Part shown: piece by piece, positions 24,030 through 32,795 of the stretch
Position numbering within the stretch: position 1 is the stretch's first letter
Layout of the letters: every line of letters begins with the position of its first letter
Source of the DNA: Humibacillus xanthopallidus
Lineage (GTDB): Bacteria > Actinomycetota > Actinomycetes > Actinomycetales > Dermatophilaceae
NCBI RefSeq assembly: GCF_006717145.1
Contig: NZ_VFQF01000003.1
Coordinates: 434,001-498,000 of the forward strand
Direction: 5' to 3'
DNA length: 64,000 nucleotides
Position numbers and translations under genes: made by a program
The notes under the pieces: model-generated
The model's database searches: none
What the model saw: the letters and a program-made list of their open reading frames with translations, nothing else
Told to the model about the DNA's origin: nothing

Positions 24030-25196
24030 ATGTCCCGCCCGTCCCTGCGCCGCGCTGCGCCCGCAGCCCTCGCCCTGACCTGCGTCCTCGGCATCGCCGC
24101 CTGCACCGACAAGGCCGAGACGGGCGGCTCGTCGACCTCCGCCGGCGCGGGTGGCGCGAGCGGCCCGATCACCGTCAACGCAACCGACACGACGTGCGAG
24201 CTGTCGGCGACGACGGCCAACGCGGGCACGATCACCTTCGAGATCACCAACGCCGGGTCGAAGATCAACGAGTTCTACCTCTACGGCGCGGGTGACCGCA
24301 TCGTCGGTGAGGTCGAGAACATCACGCCGGGGCTCAAGCGCGAGCTCAAGGTCGAGGTCACCGAGCCGGGCACCCTGACGACGGCGTGCAAGCCGGGCAT
24401 GGTCGGTGACGGCATCCGGGCCCCCTTCACCGTGACGGGGACGGCCACTGCCGCCAGCGCCGACCAGAAGGTCGCCAAGGCGATCGTCGACTACAAGGCG
24501 TTCGTCGCCTCCGAGGCCGACGAGTTCGTCGAAGGCACAGAGAAGTTCGTCGCGGCGGTCAAGGCGGGCGACGTGGCGAAGGCGAAGTCGCTGTATGCGC
24601 AGGCCCGCCACCCGTGGGAGGCCATCGAGCCCGTCGCGGAGAGCTTCGGCGACCTCGACCCGAAGATCGACGGCCGCGAGGACGTCATCGCCGAGGGCAT
24701 GGCCTTCACCGGCTACCACCGCCTCGAGAAGGACCTCTGGACGAGCGGGCTGCAGAAGGACTCGGGCGCCATCGCCGACCAGCTGCTGGCCGACGTCAAG
24801 GAGATCGCGGCGAAGAGCAAGACCGTCGACCCGACGGCCCTGTCGATCGCGAACGGCGCCAAGGCGCTGCTCGACGAGGTCGCGACCGGCAAGGTCACCG
24901 GCGAGGAGGAGCGCTACTCGCACACCGACCTCTGGGACTTCGACGGCAACCTCGAGGGCTCGCGCCAGGCGCTCGCCGCTCTGCGCCCCGTCATCGCCGA
25001 GCGCGACCCGGCTCTGCAGAAGGCCCTCGACGCCCGGTTCACCGAGCTGTCGAGCCTGCTGGGCACGCACAAGGCCGGCGCCGACTACAAGAGCTACACC
25101 GCCCTCACCGACGCCGACATCAAGGCCCTGACCGTCTCGCTCGACGCGTTGTCGGAAGAGGTCTCGAAGGTGCCCGGCGTCGTGGAGGCCAAGTGA
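24030..25196 (+). CDS. efeO: EfeO iron-binding lipoprotein
   Basis: 388 residues. The signal peptide ends in the lipobox LGIAAC (Cys25), so the protein is lipid-anchored outside. Residues 45-138 are the cupredoxin-like EfeO domain (ATDTTCELSATTANAGTITFEITN). Residues 145-388 are the imelysin-type M75 domain with the metal motif HRLE (230-233) and EERYSHTDLWDFDGNLEG. It passes iron to EfeU. AGGAG stands just before the ATG, and the stop overlaps efeB by GTGA. Confidence 0.95.
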   Translation: MSRPSLRRAAPAALALTCVLGIAACTDKAETGGSSTSAGAGGASGPITVNATDTTCELSATTANAGTITFEITNAGSKINEFYLYGAGDRIVGEVENITPGLKRELKVEVTEPGTLTTACKPGMVGDGIRAPFTVTGTATAASADQKVAKAIVDYKAFVASEADEFVEGTEKFVAAVKAGDVAKAKSLYAQARHPWEAIEPVAESFGDLDPKIDGREDVIAEGMAFTGYHRLEKDLWTSGLQKDSGAIADQLLADVKEIAAKSKTVDPTALSIANGAKALLDEVATGKVTGEEERYSHTDLWDFDGNLEGSRQALAALRPVIAERDPALQKALDARFTELSSLLGTHKAGADYKSYTALTDADIKALTVSLDALSEEVSKVPGVVEAK

Positions 25197-26554
25197 CGGC
25201 GGACGCTCCCGAGCCCCACCTGCCCGAGCCGGTCGACGGCGCCCGGGAGGCAGGCGACGAGGCCGGTGGTGGCGTCAGCCGCCGCCGGCTCCTCGGCGTC
25301 TCGGGCACGGCGGCTGTCGCGGGCATCGTCGCAGGCGCCACGAGCACGTATGCCGTGACGCAGGCCGGTGCGGCCAGCGCGGCCCCCGACGTGGCGGCCA
25401 CGACGGCCCCGGCCCTCGGGCTCGAGGCCGCCATCCCGTTCCGTGGCGAGCACCAGGCCGGCATCGTGACGCCGGCACAGGACCGCCTCCACTTCGTCGC
25501 CCTCGACGTCGTGACGAAGGACCCGGCGCAGCTGCGCGACCTCCTCCGGACGTGGACCCGCGCCGCCGAGCGGATGACGGCCGGCGCCGAGGCTGCGCCC
25601 GGTGGTCTCGTCGGTGGCGGGCCGAACCGGGCTCCCGAGGACACCGGCGAGGCCTTCGGGCTGCCGGCGTCCGGGCTCACGGTGACGATCGGCTACGGCC
25701 CCTCGCTCTTCGACGACCGCTTCGGCCTCGCGGACCGCAAGCCGGCCGCGCTCGAGGAGCTGCCGGCCTTCATCGGCGACCAGCTCGACCCGAAGCGGTC
25801 CGGCGGAGACCTCTGCATCCAGGCCTGCGCCAACGACCCGCAGGTGGCCGTGCACGCCGTGCGCAACCTCGTGCGGATGGGCTTCGGCGTCGTCTCGGTG
25901 CGGTGGTCGCAGCTCGGCTTCGGCCGCACGTCGTCGACCTCGACGTCGCAGGCGACACCGCGCAACATGTTCGGCTTCAAGGACGGCACCAACAACGTCA
26001 AGGCCGAGGAGCCCGAAGGTCTGGACCGGCACGTGTGGGTGGCGCCCGAGGACGAGAAGGGCGGCGGCGCCTGGATGGCGGGCGGCTCCTACCTCGTCGC
26101 GCGGCGCATCCGGATGCACATCGAGGTCTGGGACCGCACGTCGCTGCAGGAGCAGGAGGACGTCATCGGTCGCGACAAGAAGCAGGGCGCCCCGCTCGGC
26201 CAGGCCAAGGAGTTCGACACGCTCGACTTCGCGAAGAAGGGCCCGGACGGCCAGCCCGCGATCCCGATGCGTGCGCACGTGCGGCTCGCCCACGAGAGCC
26301 AGCTCGGCGGGGTGCGCATCCTGCGGCGCGGCTACAACTTCACGGACGGCTCCGACGGGGTCGGCCACCTCGACGCCGGCCTCTTCTTCATCGCGTACAT
26401 GCGCAACCCCGGCACGCAGTTCGTGCCGATGCAACGGGCGCTCGCGAGCAAGGACCTGCTGAACGAGTACCTCGAGCACAACGGGTCGGCCGTCTTCGCC
26501 TGCCCGCCCGGCCTCAAGGACGGCGAGGACTGGAGCCAGGCCCTTTTCGCCTGA
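25193..26554 (+). CDS. efeB: EfeB, Tat-exported DyP-type haem peroxidase
   Basis: 453 residues. The twin-arginine signal SRRRLLGVSGTAAVAGIVAG (from residue 29) predicts folded export, here after an acidic 28-residue extension. The mature part begins PFRGEHQAGIVTPAQDRLHF. The distal catalytic site is GFKDG (261-265, Asp264) and the proximal region is HVRLAHESQLGG...ILRRGYNFTDG. EfeB oxidises iron or haem-related substrates so that EfeUO can import it. It is third in efeUOB and translationally coupled to efeO. Confidence 0.94.
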   Translation: MTADAPEPHLPEPVDGAREAGDEAGGGVSRRRLLGVSGTAAVAGIVAGATSTYAVTQAGAASAAPDVAATTAPALGLEAAIPFRGEHQAGIVTPAQDRLHFVALDVVTKDPAQLRDLLRTWTRAAERMTAGAEAAPGGLVGGGPNRAPEDTGEAFGLPASGLTVTIGYGPSLFDDRFGLADRKPAALEELPAFIGDQLDPKRSGGDLCIQACANDPQVAVHAVRNLVRMGFGVVSVRWSQLGFGRTSSTSTSQATPRNMFGFKDGTNNVKAEEPEGLDRHVWVAPEDEKGGGAWMAGGSYLVARRIRMHIEVWDRTSLQEQEDVIGRDKKQGAPLGQAKEFDTLDFAKKGPDGQPAIPMRAHVRLAHESQLGGVRILRRGYNFTDGSDGVGHLDAGLFFIAYMRNPGTQFVPMQRALASKDLLNEYLEHNGSAVFACPPGLKDGEDWSQALFA

Positions 26555-26563
26555 TGTGCCGTC

Positions 26564-26616
26564 TAGGGTTGCGCGGGTGCTCCCGCACGGGGGGCGCCCG
26601 GCAGTGAGGACGTCAT
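26564..26616 (+). promoter_or_regulatory. Promoter with possible leaderless leader peptide before the methyltransferase
   Basis: TAGGGT (26564-26569), 7 nt, then GTG at 26577. That GTG opens a 13-codon frame (MLPHGGRPAVRTS) whose TGA overlaps the methyltransferase ATG as ATGA. It could be a coupled leader peptide, or simply a leader with a chance start. Confidence 0.35.
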
Positions 26617-27316
26617 GAGGGCCGACCACTACGACAGCTTCGCCGTGCAGTACGCGCGGACCAACGAGACGGGCCTGTTCAACGCGTACTACGCACGGCC
26701 GGCGATGCTCGCGCTGGCCGGCGACGTCGAGGGGCGTCGCGTTCTCGACGCCGGCTGTGGCAACGGCCCGCTCATGGAGGCGCTCCGTGCAGGCGGTGCC
26801 ACGGTGTCGGGCTTCGACTCGAGTGCGGCCATGCTCGAGCTGGCCCGGGAGCGGCTCGGGGAGGACGTGGACCTGCAGGTCGCCGACCTCAGCCAGCACC
26901 TGCCCTATGCCGACGGCGCGTTCGACGACGTCGTCTGCTCGCTCGTGCTCCACTACCTGCCGGACTGGACGGTGCCGCTGGCCGAGCTGAGGCGTGTCCT
27001 CAAGCCCGGAGGGCGGCTCCTCCTGGCGGTCAACCACCCGCGCATCCTCGAGGCGAGCGACCCTGACGCCGACTACTTCTCGGTCACGCAGTACTCCGAC
27101 GAGTACACCTTCGAGGACGGTGAGACGTGGACGCTGACGTTCTGGCACCGGCCACTGCACGCCATGACCGACGCGTTCACCGCGGCGGGCTTCCGCCTCG
27201 CGGTCATCAGCGAGCCGCCGTTCTCACCCGACACCCCACGCGAGCTCCTGCCTGCGGACCTCGGTGACCGGACCGCCTTCATCTGCTTCATCTTCTTCGT
27301 CCTGCAGGCGGAGTGA
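26615..27316 (+). CDS. Class I SAM-dependent methyltransferase
   Basis: 233 residues. The SAM site is VLDAGCGNGPLMEAL (43-57), with GFDSSAAMLELAR as the acidic ribose-binding loop, VADLSQHLPYADGAFDDVVCSLVLHYL as motif II/III and RVLKPGGRLLLAV as motif IV. Small-molecule methyltransferases of the Methyltransf_11 type have this order; substrate unknown. It lies 60 bp after efeB behind its own promoter, so it is probably not part of the iron operon. Confidence 0.83.
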   Translation: MRADHYDSFAVQYARTNETGLFNAYYARPAMLALAGDVEGRRVLDAGCGNGPLMEALRAGGATVSGFDSSAAMLELARERLGEDVDLQVADLSQHLPYADGAFDDVVCSLVLHYLPDWTVPLAELRRVLKPGGRLLLAVNHPRILEASDPDADYFSVTQYSDEYTFEDGETWTLTFWHRPLHAMTDAFTAAGFRLAVISEPPFSPDTPRELLPADLGDRTAFICFIFFVLQAE

Positions 27317-27397
27317 CGTCGCGCTGGCAACGCTGGCAACCGGCGACTGGGTTGGCCTGCGCGGTATGAGGCGTGGCCCTGCGAGCCGTGGGGCGTC

Positions 27398-27784
27398 CTA
27401 GAACTGCGGCCCCCTGCGCCACGCCATCTCCTGCAGCTCGATGCTGTTGCCGTCGGGGTCGGAGAAGCTCGCACCGCGCACGCCACCACCGAAGTCGTGG
27501 ATCTCGCCCACGGCGACGCCGCGGCCGACGAGCTCGGACCGGGCCTGCTCGATGTCCTCCACGACGAGGTGCAGCCCACGGATGCTGCCCGGCTCACCGG
27601 CATACACATCGAGCCCGGTCCCGAAGCCGACCGAGCACCCCGAGCCCTCCGGCGTCAGCTGGACCACGCGAACCCCCTCGGCGGGCTGCACGTCGACGTC
27701 CTTGGTGAAACCGAGCTTGCCGGCGTAGAAGTCGATGGACCGCTCGACGTCCGAGACGGGCAGGGGGATGAGTTCCAGTTTCAT
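27398..27784 (-). CDS. VOC family protein
   Basis: 128 residues, glyoxalase/dioxygenase fold: LIPLPVSDVERSIDFYAGKLGF, GLHLVVEDIEQARSELVGRGV and the close GASFSDPDGNSIELQEM with the expected Glu metal ligand. Members bind a divalent metal and act on small ketoaldehydes, antibiotics or aromatic diols; function not assignable. An ATG two codons earlier (27790) is equally possible. Divergent from the DUF3626 gene. Confidence 0.8.
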   Translation of the reverse strand: MKLELIPLPVSDVERSIDFYAGKLGFTKDVDVQPAEGVRVVQLTPEGSGCSVGFGTGLDVYAGEPGSIRGLHLVVEDIEQARSELVGRGVAVGEIHDFGGGVRGASFSDPDGNSIELQEMAWRRGPQF

Positions 27785-27871
27785 CTGCATGGACACACAT
27801 GCTGTCATCGGAAGGCATGCCGATCGCGTCACCGCCCGGGGCCGCTCCGATCATCCTTGGTCGGGCGCCTC

Positions 27872-27877
27872 TAGCCT
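27872..27877 (+). promoter_or_regulatory. -10 element TAGCCT, leaderless start
   Basis: TAGCCT, 7 nt, then the GTG at 27885. Confidence 0.5.
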
Positions 27878-27884
27878 TCGAGGG

Positions 27885-28793
27885 GTGAGCGGTGCAACTG
27901 GTGGGAGTCGGTGGGCCAGCGCGGCGGTGGAGCACGTCGACGACCGTTGCCACGGCGCCCCGCTCGAGCGATCGCAACGGATCACGCTGAACTTCCACCC
28001 CGACCGCGAGGCCGGCGGGTTGCACATCCTCGACGCGATGGCGCGGAGCGGCCGCTACCGGTCGCAGTTCGAGACCGGTACGGGCAACGGCGGCCTGACG
28101 GCCCATCCCGGCGGGGCGCGCTGGCTCTGGGAGCAGGCACTGTTCGGAGGCGCCTACGACGACGCTCCCGAGTCGGAGCGCCCAAAGTACGGAGCCCTGA
28201 ACCACCGACGGCGTCCCCTCGGTGGCGCTCCGCGGTTCGGCTCAGCCCACCTGCGACTGCGGGAGCACGTACTCGACCGTGCCACGTTCTGCTTCCCGGA
28301 CTCCGCCTTCAGCCCGACGCACTTCGCGACTGCCCATCGGTTCGACCTGTTCTCCTTTGCAGCTGAACACGACCGAGTCCTTGAGCTCACGGGAGAGGAC
28401 GACGACCACGACCCCCTCGACGGCTACGTGGAGGCGCACGTGCACGGGCGAGTCATCCTCGTCGACGACGCCGAGGCCCTCGTCCTCGACCCGTGCTTCC
28501 GGGGCACCGACGTCGAGCGCAGGGCTGCGGCCCTCGGCGTGCCCGTGGAGTGGCACGAGGGACGGGTGCTCCCGATGACGGTGCTCACCGAGCACGTGGA
28601 CTACCGAGGCCCGGAGCCGGTCGCCATCGCCAACGAGATCGCGCGGGACGGTGTCGTCGACGCCGGCATCATCGGGCAGGCGGCCCGGTCAGGACGCTAC
28701 GGCATCCAGCCCCTCAAGCAGCTCTGGCACCTCACCGCCCAGTGGGGCCTCGCTCGCCCCGAAGCCCGTCCGTCCGCCCCGTTGGCAGACTGA
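27885..28793 (+). CDS. DUF3626 family protein
   Basis: 302 residues of a family without known function. Typical stretches are RITLNFHPDR (near 28), ILDAMARSGRYRSQFETGTGNGGLTAHPGG, LREHVLDRATFCFPDS and GYVEAHVHGRVILVDDAEALVLDPCF. His and Asp residues recur in these blocks, hinting at a metal or hydrolase site. No signal peptide. The GTG at 27885 is fixed by TAGCCT upstream; longer upstream starts overlap the divergent gene. The cupin gene begins 4 bp after its stop, so the two are likely co-transcribed. Confidence 0.72.
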   Translation: MSGATGGSRWASAAVEHVDDRCHGAPLERSQRITLNFHPDREAGGLHILDAMARSGRYRSQFETGTGNGGLTAHPGGARWLWEQALFGGAYDDAPESERPKYGALNHRRRPLGGAPRFGSAHLRLREHVLDRATFCFPDSAFSPTHFATAHRFDLFSFAAEHDRVLELTGEDDDHDPLDGYVEAHVHGRVILVDDAEALVLDPCFRGTDVERRAAALGVPVEWHEGRVLPMTVLTEHVDYRGPEPVAIANEIARDGVVDAGIIGQAARSGRYGIQPLKQLWHLTAQWGLARPEARPSAPLAD

Positions 28794-28797
28794 GCGC

Positions 28798-29160
28798 ATG
28801 AGCAGCGATGTCGTGGATCTTGACGAGAAGTTCGACCTCTTCACCGACGTCTGGTCGCCCAGGCTGGTCGCCCGGCTGAACGACTACGAGGTCAAGCTCG
28901 TCAAGGTCCAGGGTGACTTCGTCTGGCACACCCACGACGACACCGATGAGCTGTTCCTCGTCATCGACGGCACCCTGACCATCCAGCTGCGCGACCGCGA
29001 CGTCACCGTGCGACCCGGCCAGCTGTTCGTCGTGCCTCGCGGCGTGGAGCACTGTCCCCGTGCCGACGGTGAGGTCAAGGTGCTGCTCCTGGAGCCCGCC
29101 GGCGTCGTCAACACCGGCGATGCAGGTGGCGATCTGACGGCCACGGTGCAGCCCATCTGA
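28798..29160 (+). CDS. Cupin domain protein (mannose-6-phosphate isomerase-like)
   Basis: 120 residues, single cupin barrel. Motif 1 is GDFVWHTHDDTDELFLVIDG (about 39-58) with His, His and Glu metal ligands; motif 2 is LFVVPRGVEHCPRADGEVKVLLLEP with the last His. Function unknown; such proteins are small metal-binding enzymes or sensors. It begins 4 bp after the DUF3626 stop. Confidence 0.85.
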   Translation: MSSDVVDLDEKFDLFTDVWSPRLVARLNDYEVKLVKVQGDFVWHTHDDTDELFLVIDGTLTIQLRDRDVTVRPGQLFVVPRGVEHCPRADGEVKVLLLEPAGVVNTGDAGGDLTATVQPI

Positions 29161-29212
29161 GGCTCACTCGGGTGGACGACCTCGCCAGGGACCGATCCGG
29201 ACGTGGAGGCTC

Positions 29213-29218
29213 TAGGTT
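29213..29218 (+). promoter_or_regulatory. -10 element TAGGTT, leaderless start
   Basis: TAGGTT, CGTCCTC, then the GTG at 29226; this fixes the start over the upstream GTG at 29172. Confidence 0.5.
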
Positions 29219-29225
29219 CGTCCTC

Positions 29226-29804
29226 GTGACGGCGATGAGTGGAGTGGTCGAGCAGGCGGTCGACGAGATGCGCGCGGTGCTGATGCCGGCGTCGGAGCGC
29301 AGCTGGGAGGTCAGGGCCGGCGACGTGGAATGGACCTGCCGGGCCACCGCTGCGCATGTCGCTGACGACCTGTTCTCCTATGCGTCCCAAGTGATCTCGC
29401 GGCCGAAGCGGGGCTACCTCCCGATCGAGGCCATGATCGACCCGGCGGCCAGCAACGTCGAGATCCTGACCGCCGTCGACATGTGCGGACGGCTCCTGAC
29501 TCTCGCCGTGGACGTGGCCTCCCCCGACGTTCGGGCGTGGCACCCGTACGGGACGTCGGACCCCGACGGCTTCGCGGCCATGGGCATCGTCGAGGTCCTC
29601 GTCCACTGCTACGACATCGCGACCGGGCTGGGACTCGACTGGAGGCCCCCGTCGCCGCTGTGCGTCCCCGTCCTCGAGCGACTCTTCCCGGGAGCTCCTG
29701 CCGGCGAGCCCTCCGACGTCCTGCTCCACCTCACCGGGCACCGGGCGTTGCCAGGCTTCGGGCGTCTCACGAGCTGGTCCTGGGACTCCTCCGTGCGGGC
29801 CTGA
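29226..29804 (+). CDS. Maleylpyruvate isomerase N-terminal/DinB-like protein
   Basis: 192 residues, four-helix DinB/MDMPI fold. The opening VVEQAVDEMRAVLMPASERSWEVRAGDVEWTCRATAAHVADDLFSYA (about 7-53) matches MDMPI_N proteins, with His in the TAAHVADDL metal position, and GIVEVLVHCYDIATGLGLDW supplies a second His. Such proteins are mycothiol-dependent isomerases or transferases in actinobacteria; the reaction here is unknown. A start 18 codons earlier is possible but lacks a promoter. Confidence 0.7.
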   Translation: MTAMSGVVEQAVDEMRAVLMPASERSWEVRAGDVEWTCRATAAHVADDLFSYASQVISRPKRGYLPIEAMIDPAASNVEILTAVDMCGRLLTLAVDVASPDVRAWHPYGTSDPDGFAAMGIVEVLVHCYDIATGLGLDWRPPSPLCVPVLERLFPGAPAGEPSDVLLHLTGHRALPGFGRLTSWSWDSSVRA

Positions 29805-29836
29805 GAGACCGCGACGACCGGCACCGAGGCCGATTC

Positions 29837-30058
29837 CTAGTCCGCGTTCCGCGCCACGAGGTAGAGCGGGACGAAGAACACGAACACCAACAGGCACAGT
29901 GCCGCCCACATCTCCGGACGCTCGATGGTGATCCCGGCCAGGGTCGCGACCACCGGCCGGTCTCGCTCCCTGCGCCTCCGGGCGTCCTGAAGCACCCACA
30001 GGCTGAGGGCAACCACGACCAGAACCACCACGAGGCCACCCGCCACGGTCGGATGCAC
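29837..30058 (-). CDS. Small two-helix membrane protein
   Basis: 73 residues. Two hydrophobic helices (VAGGLVVVLVVVALSLWVL near 5-23, and MWAALCLLVFVFFVPLYLVA near 50-69) enclose a basic loop QDARRRRERDRPV, so the loop should face the cytoplasm. GATACT lies 6 nt before the GTG at 30058. No family recognised; function unknown. Upstream in-frame starts would add a hydrophilic arginine-rich tail without support. Confidence 0.55.
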   Translation of the reverse strand: MHPTVAGGLVVVLVVVALSLWVLQDARRRRERDRPVVATLAGITIERPEMWAALCLLVFVFFVPLYLVARNAD

Positions 30059-30118
30059 CCCTTGAGTATCCCGCGGCCGGGCCGGTGAGCGGTGCTGCCC
30101 TCGGAACCAGCGGCAGTG

Positions 30119-30139
30119 GGAGCCGCGCCCTACGGCTCC
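30119..30139 (-). terminator. Short hairpin after ROK regulator gene
   Basis: GGAGCCG (30119-30125) and CGGCTCC (30133-30139) with a 7-nt loop, directly after the ROK stop at 30142. No U-tract. Confidence 0.35.
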
Positions 30140-30141
30140 GG

Positions 30142-31452
30142 TCAGTGCCCGGCGATCCACTCCGACGGGTGGGCGACGACGTCGTCGAGCACCCGCAGTC
30201 CGGCGCCGGCGAGCGACGCGCCCGGGCCCGCGGTGGCTGGGCCGATCTCGACCGGCGACCAGCGCGCGGCGAGCACCCGCTCACCGACCTGGGTGAGGAT
30301 GCCCTCCTTCAGGTGCTCGAAGAGGCGGGCATAGATGCCGCCGAGCACGACGCGGCCGACGTCGACGAGGTTGAGGGTCGTCGCGACTGCGACTCCGATC
30401 GCGTCGGCGGCCGACTCCAGTGCAGCTCGAGCCTGCCCGGGTCGCGAGGCCGCCTCCAGGAGTGCCTCGACGGGGGTGTCGAGCGGCAGCCCGGCGCCGC
30501 GCATGACGACGTCGCAGCCGGCATACTGCTCGAGGCAGCCGTGGGCGCCGCAGCCGCACGGCGGGCCGTCGCGATCGATGACGGCGTGCCCGATCTCGCC
30601 GGACCAGCCGTGCTGGCCGCGGGCCAGCTCGCCGGCGATGACGATGGCGCCGCCGATGCCGACCTCACCGGCGAGGTAGAGGAAGCTCTGGGCATCGCGG
30701 CTCGTGCGCTCCGCAGCCGCGCGGGCTTGCACCTCGGCACGTGACGCCAGATCGGCATCGTTGCCGAGCATCAGCGGAAACCCTTGCAGCGCAGCATGTC
30801 TGGCAAGCTCGCCGAGCACGTCGACGTCATGCCAGCCGAGGTTCGGCGCGAGCTGGACGACCCCGCTCCCGTGCCGCAGCAGCGCCGGGACGGAGACGCA
30901 CGCACCGGCGATGGCGACCGACCCGGAGAGCCCCTCGACGATCGGCGCCGCGAGCCGCGCCACCTGGCGCAGCACCGTCGCCGGCGTGCTGGCGCGGAAG
31001 TCGCCGTCGCGCCTCGCCTCGGCGACGAGGGCGCCCGTGAGGTCGGTCGCGCGCACGGCGAGGTGGTCGACCTGCACCTCGAGGCCGAGCCCGACGACCG
31101 TGCGCGCTGCGGGCGCGAGCAGCATGCCGGGGCGGCCGGCACCCGACCGCAGCTCGGGTGTCAGCTCGTCGACCAGCCGGGCGTCGATGAGACGGTCGAC
31201 GAGGTCGGATGCCGTGGCCCGGGTGACCCCGAGCCCGCTCGCGAGGCGCGCTCGGGTCGTCGGAGCGGCCTCGACGATGGCGCGCAGCACGAGCGAGAGG
31301 TTGTGCTCACGCAGGCTCGCCTGCTGGGCGCCGCCGCGGGCCGTGCGGCCGACGCGGTCCAGCCGGCCGGACCGGACGCCGGGGACCACGCGCCCGGGTT
31401 GACCCCGGGTCACGACCGCACCGCCTCGCGCGGCGGCTTCGGTCTCGCTCAC
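30142..31452 (-). CDS. ROK-family transcriptional regulator (XylR type)
   Basis: 436 residues. N-terminal winged helix (about 48-105: LREHNLSLVLRAIVEAAPTTRARLASGLGVTRATASDLVDRLIDARLV) with the GRPGMLLA wing, then the ROK sugar-kinase-like domain: VGIGGAIVIAGELARGQHGWSGEIGH and the zinc motif CGCGAHGCLEQYAG near 297-310. It is divergent from xylA, so it most likely represses xylose catabolism and is released by xylose. Two palindromes (31480-31516) fill the shared promoter. The GTG at 31452 has TAGGGT 6 nt upstream. Confidence 0.9.
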   Translation of the reverse strand: MSETEAAARGGAVVTRGQPGRVVPGVRSGRLDRVGRTARGGAQQASLREHNLSLVLRAIVEAAPTTRARLASGLGVTRATASDLVDRLIDARLVDELTPELRSGAGRPGMLLAPAARTVVGLGLEVQVDHLAVRATDLTGALVAEARRDGDFRASTPATVLRQVARLAAPIVEGLSGSVAIAGACVSVPALLRHGSGVVQLAPNLGWHDVDVLGELARHAALQGFPLMLGNDADLASRAEVQARAAAERTSRDAQSFLYLAGEVGIGGAIVIAGELARGQHGWSGEIGHAVIDRDGPPCGCGAHGCLEQYAGCDVVMRGAGLPLDTPVEALLEAASRPGQARAALESAADAIGVAVATTLNLVDVGRVVLGGIYARLFEHLKEGILTQVGERVLAARWSPVEIGPATAGPGASLAGAGLRVLDDVVAHPSEWIAGH

Positions 31453-31458
31453 CCGTTG

Positions 31459-31464
31459 ACCCTA
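31459..31464 (-). promoter_or_regulatory. -10 element TAGGGT, leaderless start of ROK gene
   Basis: TAGGGT on the minus strand, 6 nt before the GTG at 31452. Confidence 0.55.
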
Positions 31465-31479
31465 CCCCCTCCGACGTAA

Positions 31480-31516
31480 TATGTTTGTTCAACATACAAA
31501 TACCGAGACTCGGTAT
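31480..31516. promoter_or_regulatory. Two adjacent palindromes, probable ROK operators for xylA/regulator
   Basis: TATGTT/AACATA around a 5-bp centre (31480-31496), and a perfect ATACCGAG-A-CTCGGTAT (31500-31516). Both are 17 bp with centres 20 bp apart, about two helical turns. The first is the AT-rich TTTGTTCAAC-like type bound by ROK repressors; the second is unrelated in sequence and could bind another regulator. Confidence 0.65.
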
Positions 31517-31540
31517 GCCGTTCGCTCGAGGAGGAGCCCC

Positions 31541-32728
31541 ATGGTCCGTACGCCGACCCCTGACGACAAGTTCTCTTTCGGTCTCTGGACCGTCGGCTGG
31601 GAGGCGCGCGACCAGTTCGGTGACGCGTCACGGCCGCACCTCGACCCGGTCGAGTCCGTGCGCCGCCTCGCCGACCTCGGCGCCTGGGGCGTGACCTTCC
31701 ACGACGACGACCTCGTGCCCTTCGGCAGCAGCGACGCCGACCGCGACCGGATCATCGCCGACTTCCGCAAGGCGCTCGACGACACCGGCGTCGTCTGCGA
31801 GATGGTCACGACCAACACGTTCAGCCACCCGATCTTCAAGGACGGCGCGTTCACGTCCAACAACCGCGACGTGCGGCGCTACGGCCTGCGCAAGGTGATC
31901 CGCAACGTCGACCTCGCCGCCGAGCTCGGGGCCGAGACCTTCGTCATGTGGGGCGGTCGCGAGGGGGCGGAGTACGACGGCGCCAAGGACATCAACGCCG
32001 CCCTCGACCGCTACCGCGAGGGCATCGACACCGTCGCGGGTTACATCAAGGACCAGGGCTACGACCTGCGGATCGCCATCGAGCCCAAGCCCAACGAGCC
32101 CCGCGGCGACATCCTCCTGCCGACCGTCGGTCACGCCCTCGGCTTCATCGCCGAGCTCGAGCACGGCGACATCGTCGGCCTCAACCCCGAGGTCGGGCAC
32201 GAGCAGATGGCCGGGCTCAACTACACCTCGGGCATCGCGCAGGCGCTGTGGGCCGGCAAGCTCTTCCACATCGACCTCAACGGACAGCGCTCGATCAAGT
32301 ACGACCAGGACCTCGTCTTCGGCCACGGCGACCTGCTCTCCGCCTTCTTCACCGTCGACCTCGTCGAGAACGGCTTCGTCAACGGCGGACCGCGCTACGA
32401 CGGCCCGCGTCACTTCGACTACAAGCCGTCCCGCACCGAGGACGTCGACGGGGTGTGGGTGTCGGCTGCCGCCAACATGAGCACCTACATCGTCCTCAAG
32501 GAGCGCGCCGCGGCCTACCGCGCCGACCCGGAGGTGCAGGCCGCGTTCGAGGCGAGCCGCGTCACGGAGCTCGCGGTGCCGACCCTCGGCGACGGCGAGA
32601 AGCTCTCCGACCTGCTCGCCGACCCGTCGACCTTCGAGGACTTCGACGTCGAAGCCGTGGCCGAGGCCGGCTACGCCTTCGTCGCGCTCAACCAGCTGGC
32701 CGTCGAGCACGCCCTCGGCGCCCGCTGA
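31541..32728 (+). CDS. xylA: Xylose isomerase XylA
   Basis: 395 residues, the short (class I) actinobacterial form. Converts D-xylose to D-xylulose with two divalent metals. Active-site residues are His54 and Asp57 (TFHDDD), Glu181 and Lys183 ([13 protein letters not shown]), and the [14 protein letters not shown] and [17 protein letters not shown] blocks. GAGGAG precedes the ATG at 31541. No xylB or transporter is adjacent. The gene ends in a strong hairpin at 32745-32779. Confidence 0.97.
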   Translation: MVRTPTPDDKFSFGLWTVGWEARDQFGDASRPHLDPVESVRRLADLGAWGVTFHDDDLVPFGSSDADRDRIIADFRKALDDTGVVCEMVTTNTFSHPIFKDGAFTSNNRDVRRYGLRKVIRNVDLAAELGAETFVMWGGREGAEYDGAKDINAALDRYREGIDTVAGYIKDQGYDLRIAIEPKPNEPRGDILLPTVGHALGFIAELEHGDIVGLNPEVGHEQMAGLNYTSGIAQALWAGKLFHIDLNGQRSIKYDQDLVFGHGDLLSAFFTVDLVENGFVNGGPRYDGPRHFDYKPSRTEDVDGVWVSAAANMSTYIVLKERAAAYRADPEVQAAFEASRVTELAVPTLGDGEKLSDLLADPSTFEDFDVEAVAEAGYAFVALNQLAVEHALGAR

Positions 32729-32744
32729 CCCGGAGACGGGAACG

Positions 32745-32779
32745 CGCGCCCCACCTCCCGCCGGGGGAGGTGGGGCGCG
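32745..32779. terminator. Bidirectional hairpin terminator
   Basis: A 15-bp perfect stem (32745-32759 with 32765-32779, CGCGCCCCACCTCCC and its complement) with a 5-nt loop between convergent xylA and the lipid kinase gene. Confidence 0.85.
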
Positions 32780-32795
32780 TCGCGTCCGGGGGTGC

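Noticed and set aside
24614-25192. Longer start for the DyP peroxidase gene within efeO
   Set aside because: The extension is an Arg-rich shadow of efeO codons; the GTG at 25193 overlaps the efeO stop and leads directly to a Tat signal.
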